The notes beneath the pieces are model-generated. The model worked only from the letters and a program-made list of their open reading frames with translations. It was not told where the DNA came from and did no database searches. From contig CM041553.1 of NCBI GenBank assembly GCA_023238725.1, forward strand, positions 24,046,501 through 24,110,500: 64,000 nucleotides of DNA, written 5' to 3'. A program made the translations under genes and the position numbers. This document shows, in pieces, positions 55,934 through 64,000 of this stretch (the first letter of the stretch is position 1; the number at the start of each line of letters is the position of its first letter). This DNA comes from Scortum barcoo (lineage: Eukaryota > Chordata > Actinopteri > Centrarchiformes > Terapontidae).

Positions 55934-58900
55934 ATGTCAACCAAGAAACTGGCCAAGTAAGTATCATTAACAGTGAGAAGCTAGTTAGTTTCAGCTAAAC
56001 AGCTAACGAAAACAACAACTAGGAAAACAAAGAAACACGATTTATTATAATAAAACTGAATGTTTTTATTACCAGCTTCTTTAAATATTTGTTTTAGTGC
56101 TTGAATATTGTTTTAAATGTGAAATTATATAGGTTTAAAGCTGTCAACAGTACTTTTCACTTAGAGCCAGTTTGTTCATCTCATGTATTAATGTACTGTT
56201 TTATTAAGATTTGGCAAAAACATGTTATCAATAAGTTTAACAATGAGCTCTTAAATCTCTTTGTGTCTCCACAGAGAACTGGGATTATTGAGGCAGCGGA
56301 GTCGGTCCTCTAATGGGATGAAGAAATCACTGGTAACAAGTAAGTGTGGTTATTTTAATAATATTAAATGTTTACAGAGAGTTCAGGTTTAGACCTGATT
56401 ACACCCCTTTGCTTTCACACTATATAATACTGTCTGTTTATACTATATGTATGTTTATACTTATATAAAATACTGTTTTCTTTCAGATCAAATATTTTCA
56501 TACCTGATTGTGATTGACTTTGAGTCCACGTGCTGGAGAGAGAAAAACAACTACAGCCAGGAAATAAGTAAGTGCCTTTTATGTGTGTTACGTGTGGATT
56601 GTTAAGCCTTTTCATCATTATAACTAATGACAAATGTTCCTGTTTCTGTGCAGTTGAGTTTCCTGCTGTCCTGCTGAACACGTCCACAGGCGAGGTTGAG
56701 TCCGAGTTTCATACTTATGTTCAACCCCAGGAGCACCCCGTCCTGTCCAACTTCTGCACTGAGCTGACCGGGATTACTCAGGTGTCCGAGTGCAGGCATA
56801 AACACATTTCTGCAAACATAACAATGCACTATCTGTAGTACATCTGCCATGTAATGTATATATCTTTACACTGCATCTTACCTGTCTCACAGATGCAAGT
56901 TGAGGCAGGGATCCCCCTTCAGATCTGCCTTTCTCGGTTCAGCCGCTGGCTGCAAAACCTGCAGCTGGAGAAGGGTGTGGTCTTTCCCAACAAACAACAG
57001 AGCTCTTCTACATCTTCACCTTCTCAAAAACTGTGTACTTTCCTTACATGGTCAGGTAAAAGTCGTTGCCATTGGTCTACAACTCTTCAGTCATCACAGT
57101 CGATCTCTGGCTCAATTAGTAGACACACCAACTCAAGTCAGCTCAACTTTATTTATATACCATCTTTCATACAAACATGCAGTGCTTCACATAGCAAATT
57201 TCAACAAGATAATACTACTACTACTACTACTAATACTAATAATAATAATAATAATAAACAATAAATAAAATTTATGTTTAACTGCTGATTAACAATGAGA
57301 ATTTGTAAATCAATAAATAAAATAAAATTAAATTGAATTAAATAAACACCAAGCACAGCAATAATATAAAGAACAGTGATTAAAACTACTAAGATAAACA
57401 ACCATGGCAAAAACATTACTCTCATTTTAAATCCAAATTAAAAAAGATTATTTTATTTTTGAAAATGCAGTGAGAGCATTCACATATCCAGTGTTGGGAT
57501 TTTGAAAGTTTTGAATATTAAGTGGAAAAATGTACCTAAGCACATTGTTAATTTTATTATGCCTCTATCTGCATTGCATGTCAGACTGGGATCTTGGAGT
57601 TTGTTTGCAGTATGAGTGTAAACGCAAGCAGCTACATAAACCAGATGTGCTCAACAGCTGGATTGACCTGAGAAGCACTTACAGGGTAAGCAGAAGATCA
57701 CTCGCTTTGTCTGTACACTTGCATGCTTACTAACTTTGTAACTCAAACTTGGTAATTCTTTAATGTACCAGTTCATTCCTTGATTGTTTTATATATAAAA
57801 TAAATATTTTACAGTTCTGAAGATTTCTCATTTTAAGTTACCGGAGCCCAGTATAAAGTATTGAATTGTTCGATATGATGTATGAACAGAAGTATTTACT
57901 TATTAACCAGGAAATGCAGCAAGTTTCCACATGTAAGAAGCTGCAACCAGAAATAAATTGCACTGACTGACTATTTGATTAACAAAATATTCACTGATCA
58001 TTTTGATTCTACTGATGGTGTGATTAACATCTTTTTTTTGTTGTTTTTCAGCTATTTTACGACAGGAAACCCAAAGGCCTGAACGGGGCCCTACAAGATC
58101 TAGGAATACAGTTTTCAGGGAGAGAACATTCTGGTAAAAAGAAAAAAGTTCTTTCATCAAAATAAATTACATAGAAAATAGACCTCATCTAATCCTGTGC
58201 ACCTTATCTTTTTTCTTTTCTCAGGTTTGGATGACTCCAGAAATACAGCTCAGTTGGCAGCGAGGATGATGAGGGATGGGTGTGTGATGAAGATCACGAG
58301 GAGCCTGGTGGGGGTGAGTGGCCGTCGTCCAGCGATGCACCCCAGCTCCTAAATCCTCCTCTCCCTCTTTGTCTCCCCAAATAAAACCTGTATATGGAAG
58401 TTCTCGTGGATGAGGCTCGCTCAAGAGAATTTTTAAGTTTGTTGCGATTTTTTCTTATATAAATAAACAAATGTATAACTGGACTGTTGTGATGTCATTA
58501 ACACTGATATTCATTCCTTTTTTTCCATGTTTGAGACTTTTGAGCTTAATGCTGCATGAATATGAAATGAATCTTTCTGCACACATCATAGCACCAGTAA
58601 CTGCTGACAGGATTTATTTGACAACAACGTTAAGAGGAAAATCAGGAATGCCTGATTATCTTAGGATTTACTGATTTTATCTCTCATCTTATTTTTCCCA
58701 TACAGACCCCATTAATGGTCAAACCGATGTTTGGAAACACAACTGCAGACAACACGAAAGAAAAATCCAATACCGACAAAGACGAAAACAAACCCTCATC
58801 CAAGATACCTCTCAAATCACGTCAGATAAAATCATGTTCAGAGAACATCAGAAGGGATTTGGAGACAAAGGAGAACTCGAGTTCATTTCAGGAATGTGTT

Positions 58901-60226
58901 CAAATCTGTCAAAGCCTGATCTCACCAAAGACACTGCTGAATGGTACGACTACACCACTGTGGGGAAGCAGCAGGAGATCAATTACAACAGAGGCTCTCA
59001 CTAATATCTCCTCTTCGGTTATGCTAAATTGTGCTTCACCACACAACAACAATAACAACAACAACAACAGTAGCTGCCTTGTTCTGTGCTCTACTACTGT
59101 GGGCTGCCTCTCAGATCTGCCTCAGCCAGACCAGCCCTCAAATACAGCAGCAACAGTAGGACAGGTGGAGGAAGAGGAAGCTGTTGAGTTTTTAGTGGAA
59201 ACAGAGGAGAGGTGTGGTTCGTACGATGACGTGGTGCTGGAGGGTGATGACGATGTCGTCGGTGAAACGGAGAGAGGGTTGGATGTAAATTATCTATCAG
59301 ATTTTGACAGCAGGTGTCATGTGTGGGAAGAGCCCAATGATGCACATTTACCAGGTGGTCAGGTCACATTAAGGGACAGTATTAGAGAAACAGTGAGCGC
59401 TGAAAACAACTTTAAAACTCAAAAGATGGCGGGTGTTTTGTCAAGAACATGTCTATCTACAAAGACGATGAGATCCCACGTTAATGTGTCCTGTCACTTA
59501 AATGAAATCAGGCAGCCGTCAGCGATCTCAGAGCCCTGTACTTCTTTTGCTGTGCCTAGAAATGTTGCTCAGGTCTCTAAATCAAATCAGCATAAAACAA
59601 GACTTGAAACATCTCTACAAGTACATAAACAGTCTGACGGGCTTCATAACAAGTCTAAAACAAACACGCCCTTTCAATTCAAGAAACCCTTCATCCCAGA
59701 AAAGACCTCTACCCCTTACACCTCATTTGCCAGGCCCAAAGCAGTCATCGCAAAACACTCAAAGCACAAAGAGACTCCAAGATCTTCCTTTACCATCTTC
59801 ACTGACCCTGCAAACTCCTCCCATCCCTCCTTATGTGGCTCTTTTGTCACCCCCAAGAACGTCCTCTCCTCCTTATCAACCAACACACCCTCAAATGTTA
59901 CGAATCGTTCCTCCGTTTCTGTGACAGCGAAAGGAGGACAGAAAGTCACGGCCCCGCTGTGCATGTGCGGGCGTCGCGCAAAGCGCCAGGTGGTGTCCAA
60001 CGGCGGGCCGAACCACGGGCGAGGATTTTACTGCTGTCCGGTCCGCCGGTTGGGCAGCGGAGGAAGGATCCAGAAAGGATGCGAGTTCTTTAAGTGGGAG
60101 TCGGCTGTGATGAAGAGCAGCTCGGTGGGCTCTCCTGCTGTCACGTCCTCTGTCTCGCTCTGTCAGTTCAACTCGACTCTGAGCTGTCGTCCGTCACATA
60201 CATCAATGATAAGAAAGAGCTATTGA
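55934..60226 (+). CDS. ERI2: ERI2, ERI1-family exoribonuclease 2 (9 coding exons, 750 aa)
   Basis: Probable DEDDh 3'-5' exoribonuclease of the ERI1/EXOD family; its cellular substrate is not well defined. Exons 55934-55956, 56275-56339, 56487-56567, 56654-56781, 56893-57055, 57585-57685, 58052-58133, 58225-58313 and 58706-60226 join in phase to 750 residues (human about 690). Exo I is VIDFEST (Asp40, Glu42), Exo II is SDWDLG (Asp154-Asp156), Exo III is EHSGLDDSRN (His213, Asp218). The long last exon encodes a Ser/Thr/Asn-rich linker and a C-terminal GRF-type zinc finger (about 663-710) with CMCG, GPNHGRGFYCC and GCEFFKW. The start MSTKKLAKELGL parallels the human start. All introns are GT-AG. 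Intron 6 carries a dispersed repeat with TAC/TAA trinucleotide tracts. Confidence 0.96.
57126..57440 (+). repeat. Interspersed repeat in ERI2 intron 6
   Basis: Begins CAAGTCAGCTCAACTTTATT then TATATACCATCTTTCATACA and passes through (TAC)n and (AAT)n tracts at about 57,213-57,256 into A/T-rich sequence. This arrangement (CTTTATTTATATA.CA..TTTCA.ACAAA then a simple repeat) is typical of abundant teleost SINE/LINE 3' ends. The family is not named with confidence. Confidence 0.55.
58314..58385 (+). promoter_or_regulatory. ERI2: Possible intronic poly(A) site giving a short ERI2 isoform
   Basis: Reading through the exon 8 donor adds 12 codons and a stop at 58,350-58,352, followed 28 bases later by AATAAA (58,380-58,385). 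The product would keep the whole exonuclease domain and lose the linker and GRF zinc finger (about 256 residues). Human ERI2 is reported to have a short isoform, but use of this site in this species is inference. Confidence 0.35.
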
Positions 60227-61235
60227 CTAGTTGTTATGTTGTACGTCGTTCACATGGAAGTTTTGATGTTATCAGTGCATTTGAACCAATACAGCCATAC
60301 CCACAGCCACTGAAGAGATCTCCTTTTAAGAACGCCACACAGCAGTACAATTAAAAGGCGTCATTTTTGATGTACTGGATGCTCAGTTTAATTTATGGGT
60401 TGTAGTTTCGCCATTTATTTGGCTTTTATCAATTTAAAATGCTGAAAAAAATCAAATTCATTGCTTTATATAGTATAATGAGCATTAATGCATAATGACA
60501 AACAAATGAAATGAACTAATATGATGTGAGTAAAATGGATGGGAGCTTGTCAGTTACTCTAATAATGAACATTGTTAATTAATTATTTTCTTTGTATTGT
60601 AAATATATTGGGAATGTGCTTTGACGATCCAATGAAATGGTAAATTAAATTTAAAACGGTGACTGTTTGGCTTGAATGTTGTTTTCGTCAGTGATGTTGA
60701 AGGTGTAGAAATACCCAGTTACAATGAAAAGTGCTCAGTGCTATGTGCTCTGTTGTAATTTGAACTGGAAAATGAATTCCTTTTTAAGTTATAGGAAAAT
60801 TAATTTATTACTGACAACTACAAAAACTCAGCCTCACTATTAATGTTGAACCAAGGCAATATGGGATCATTTTGAGTTTTTCTTTACAGTGTTTCCAGAC
60901 GGTAACGGTACAAATACCTTTCATTTCAGTCAATGACAAAGTTGATGTAGTGTTATTTGATAACTTAAGTTATTTTGCAGATTTAGGTTAATAATACAAA
61001 CAATACAATACAATACAAAATCAATTTAGATTATATGATATTTTATTAAATAATAAGGTGAAATCACAAGCTTCCCAAGAGAGAAGCAGTAAGAAAGAAG
61101 ATGCTCTGTCAAGGTTTTTAAATAGCAGAGACTGAAGCTAAAATGTTGAAAAATACCTTTGAAAGACAGTGTTGATGAGTTTTGCTGATATGGAGGATAT
61201 GAAGAAATTAAGTCATTTTGTGGTAGAGTCCAAGG
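60227..61235 (+). other. ERI2 3' untranslated region and downstream spacer
   Basis: No coding exon seen. ATTAAA hexamers at 60,350-60,355 and 60,644-60,649 are candidate ERI2 poly(A) signals, the second followed by a GT-rich stretch. The remainder is AT-rich spacer up to the LINE insertion. Confidence 0.55.
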
Positions 61236-61247
61236 ATAGAGAGATAA
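61236..61247 (+). repeat. Target site duplication of LINE, left copy
   Basis: ATAGAGAGATAA is repeated exactly at 62,428-62,439, on the other side of the LINE. Confidence 0.8.
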
Positions 61248-62427
61248 AACAGAGAAGCTGCAGGTGATGGGTGTTGACGACACAATGATCTCCTGGATTA
61301 CTGACTACTTGACAGGCAGGCCACAGTTTGTCCGTCTGGGCAGTGTCCTGTCTGATGTGGTGGTCAGTGATACAGGAGCTCCACAGGGAACTGTGCTTTC
61401 TCCCTTCCTCTTCACCTTATACACCACTGACTTTCAGTACAACTCTGAGTCATGTCATCTACAGAAGTTTTCTGATGACTCAGCTGTTGTCGGGTGTATA
61501 AGAGAGGGAGAGGAGGGTGAGTACAGGACACTGGTAGACAACTTTGTGGAGTGGTCCGAACAGAATCACCTGAGGCTGAATGTCAACAAGACCAGAAGAG
61601 ATGGATGATCGACTTCAGGAGGAAGAAGATGCCTTCACAGCCACTACGGATCAGGGGGGAGGTGGTGGAAGAGGTGGAGGACTACAAATACCTGGGAGTG
61701 GTGATCGACAACAGACTGGACTGGAAATCTAACACGGAGGCTGTGTACAAGAAGGGGATGAGCAGACTCTATTTCCTGAGGAGGCTGAGATCCTTCAACG
61801 TGGGCAGCAGGATGTTGGAGATTTTTTACCAGTCTGTTGTTGCCAGCGCCATTTTCTTTGCTGCCTGTGTGTTGGGGCAGCAGCATCAGAGCCAGCGACA
61901 CTAACAGACTTGATAAAATCATCAAGAAGGCTGGCTCTGTGCTTGGTCTCAGGCTGGAGTCTTTTGAGACCGTGGTGGAGAGGAGAATGCTGAATTATTA
62001 TCCTATTATCCATCATGGACAATGATCAGCAGCCTCTCCATCACACAGTAGACAGACAGAGTACTTTCTCTCACAGGCTGCTCCAGGAAATCTTTCCTGC
62101 CACATGCCATCACACTGTACAATAACAGCCTAATACTCTAGTCATAAACTTACAGTCTATAAGCACTTTATGGGGTTTTTTATACACACTGTTCACTGTA
62201 GCTTATCTGTTCACTGCACCTTATATTTATTTTGCACTACAATCAGTACTGCTATTTATACATTTTCTATACATTTTGATATGGCATTTTAAATTGTTTT
62301 AACATGTCTGGTCAGGTTTTTCTTCTTATTCTTTTTATTTCCTTGTATTGTTATTGTGTAATGCTGCTGCTACATGGTAATTTCCCAGCTTGGGATCAAT
62401 AAAGTATATCTATCTATCTATCTATCT
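61248..62427 (+). mobile_element. L2-type LINE, 5'-truncated with frameshifts
   Basis: Encodes the second half of a non-LTR reverse transcriptase: GAPQGTVLSPFLF, then KFSDDSA (variant of the catalytic F.DD box), HLRLNVNKT, YKYLGVVID, YFLRRLRSFNVG and VVERRML in order. The frame is broken by an indel near 61,590-61,600 and again near 61,870-61,880, so it is a pseudogene. The 3' end TTTCCCAGCTTGGGATCAAT then AAAGTAT followed by (ATCT)n at about 62,405-62,427 is characteristic of fish L2-like elements. An exact 12-bp duplication flanks it. Same family as the minus-strand relic at 8.3-9.2 kb. Confidence 0.88.
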
Positions 62428-62439
62428 ATAGAGAGATAA
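62428..62439 (+). repeat. Target site duplication of LINE, right copy
   Basis: ATAGAGAGATAA directly after the (ATCT)n tail, identical to 61,236-61,247. Confidence 0.8.
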
Positions 62440-63092
62440 GGGTGAAATCACTTTAACTCTATCAAAGCATGTGCTATAATAAAAGTATCGATATAGATCT
62501 TTATATAGGTCTTTATCCCACCCTCCCCTAGCGTTAAATATAATATATACTCGTTTAATTATTTGTATTTGTTATATAGTAATTAATTGTGTTGTGTGTT
62601 AAAAAATGTTTGTATTGAACAATAACGTTTTTAAAAAATATCCAGATTTGTTGGCTTCACTTTTCATCTATCTTTATATCATAACCCACATTTAAAGATT
62701 TATATATATCTATTTCTAGTATATATATTATATTTTTTACATACAGTTTCACATACTGGTCTCAGTGCTTCGCGAAAACGTCGCGCCCCTTGTGTCCCTC
62801 GCCGCTCGCCGTACGGGACAAACCAAACAACGTGTTGTTGTGACTGAATGATCCGTCGACACAGCTCCTCCGGTTCGTACTTGAACACATGTTTGGGCTG
62901 CAGGTTGGATCATTTGGTGACCTCCACATGAATTTAACACCGTGGTGGCCGCAGCTGTGAATCCTCCGCTGAGAAACACCGCCGAGGAGGCAGCAAGCGA
63001 AACAGGACGGTGACCTGCTGCAGCTGCTGAGCGTAAATACAAAGGTTTGTTTTTTTTATATATATATTGGTACCAAAGCTTCACCTGCAAAC
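62440..63092 (+). promoter_or_regulatory. THUMPD1: THUMPD1 upstream region, promoter and 5' leader
   Basis: AT-rich to about 62,740, then a CpG-rich block (about 62,765-63,030) with AAAACGTCGCGCC and several CCGCCG / CGTCG words, consistent with a TATA-less CpG promoter. The transcription start is not resolved. TATA-like sequence at 63,056-63,068 is only 25 bases before the ATG and unlikely to be a core promoter. Confidence 0.45.
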
Positions 63093-64000
63093 ATGTCGGC
63101 TGCTGGGAACGAGTCCAGGAAACGGAGCAAGAAGCGGTACGGCCACCACAGCAAGCGGTGGAAAGGCTCCCGGGAGCTGGAGGTGGGCATGCAGGGGATC
63201 CTCATCACATGCAACATGAACGAGAGGAAGTGCACGGCGGAGGCCTTCAACCTGCTCAACGAGTACGCAGACAAGCTGTACGGGCCCGAGAAGGTGAGTC
63301 CTGAGGTCCTGCAGCACTGCGAGGTGTCAGATCAGGTCCTGCATGAGGCCTGATGCACCTCAGTCCTGGTCCCTGAAGTCACTGTGCAAACTCAACAAGT
63401 GAGCTGTGATAGGAAGTGCAGACTAAAGTGCATGTTTTACCATATTTTAGTTTTAATTGCACATTTGTTTTTGTGTGTGTTGCATTAAGAGGATCAGCTT
63501 TCAGTTTTGGACATGTGCAAACCTCATGCTGGTCTCGTATTTCTTTTTTTTTCCAGCATCCAGGAATTGTTAATTGAAACTGAAATGTGTCTGTCATCGT
63601 GCAGAAACAAGTAATCGATTAGTTGGTTGACATGAAAACAGTTTGAGTAATCCGTTAATTAGGTAATCTTCCAGCCAAAATTAGTCCAGTAATTAGTATT
63701 AGCTCTTTCCACCTCATCAAATGGTCCTATATCATTGCTGATTTAATATTTTAGAAGTGTGTGATGTTGATTTGACGCAAATGTAATTTGAGTGACGTCA
63801 ACTTGCACTTAAATCGTAAGGGGGGCATTTTTCTCTACTTAAATTACATGGTATTTCGACCACTCTCATGCTCACAGTTGCAAGATAATAATGGGAGCAG
63901 CAGTGAAGAAGACGAAGCTGACGAAGAAGACGTCGACGTAGCGCTGAAGAAGGAGGTGGCGCAGCTGCAAGCGTCCGGAGCCAAACAGGAGAGGCGCTTC
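63093..64000 (+). CDS. THUMPD1: THUMPD1, THUMP domain-containing protein 1 (5' part, runs off the window)
   Basis: Adaptor that presents tRNA to the acetyltransferase NAT10 for N4-acetylcytidine formation; the yeast counterpart is Tan1. Exon 1 (63,093-63,293, 67 codons) begins MSAAGNESRKRSKK with a basic tail and contains the family block GMQGILITCNMNERKC and LLNEYADKLYGPEK. Exon 2 starts at 63,878 and continues past the end; it encodes an acidic Ser/Glu/Asp stretch then VALKKEVAQLQ, as in vertebrate THUMPD1. The junction is GT-AG and phase 0. The THUMP domain itself lies beyond the window. Frames reading past 63,293 are intronic. Confidence 0.93.
63605..63690 (+). repeat. Possible dispersed repeat fragment in THUMPD1 intron 1
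   Basis: AAGTAATCGATTAGTTGGTTGACA and following TAATC words resemble a short AT-rich repeat often found in teleost introns. It has no coding potential; recognition is from memory only. Confidence 0.3.

Noticed and set aside
59094..59345. His/Leu-rich minus-strand frame inside ERI2 exon 9
   Set aside because: Shadow of the plus-strand coding sequence, including its AAC (Asn) repeat.
61264..61904. Two overlapping open frames with reverse-transcriptase similarity
   Set aside because: They are the broken halves of one truncated LINE protein, not host genes; reported as a mobile element.
63294..63353. Extension of the THUMPD1 first frame past 63,293
   Set aside because: A GT donor follows GPEK exactly where the family has an exon boundary, and the acidic stretch continues at 63,878, so the extra codons are intronic.

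Overview
The window is a stretch of teleost fish nuclear DNA, most probably a spiny-rayed (percomorph) fish. Genes are split into many short exons with GT-AG introns, the intergenic DNA is AT-rich, dinucleotide and tetranucleotide microsatellites are common, and several dispersed repeats look like families typical of percomorph genomes.

Region by region: (1) 1-37,900 is a gene desert on both strands. It holds microsatellites, LINE tails in minus orientation (8.3-9.2, 9.55-9.84 and 18.66-19.2 kb), a probable hAT-type relic (5.5-5.9 kb), an inverted-repeat element (33.8-34.3 kb) abutted by another dispersed repeat, and one strikingly intact non-autonomous LTR retroelement at 28,353-31,605. That element has TG...CA long terminal repeats and a 5-bp target duplication; its extremely GC-rich, tandem-repeated interior carries no polymerase genes. 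(2) 37,977-45,424 (+) is PARN, poly(A)-specific ribonuclease; all 26 coding exons were resolved. (3) 54,190-47,244 (-) is REXO5 (NEF-sp), a DEDDh exonuclease with two RRM domains, 18 coding exons, with one splice donor and one exon junction that do not fit normal rules. (4) 55,934-60,226 (+) is ERI2, a DEDDh exonuclease with a C-terminal GRF zinc finger, 9 coding exons. (5) A 5'-truncated L2-type LINE with a 12-bp target duplication lies at 61,248-62,427. (6) 63,093 to the window end is the start of THUMPD1, the tRNA acetylation adaptor.

Three consecutive genes encode DEDD-superfamily 3'-5' exonucleases, followed by a tRNA-modification gene, so the right 27 kb is an RNA-processing block. PARN and REXO5 converge, and REXO5 and ERI2 diverge from a probable shared promoter near 55.45 kb. 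ERI2-REXO5 adjacency and the nearby THUMPD1 match human 16p12.3; PARN sits several megabases away in human, so its position here is a notable difference.

Gene calls rest on reading translated exons and splice sites by eye. Repeat family names are from memory of typical teleost consensus sequences and need a library search.
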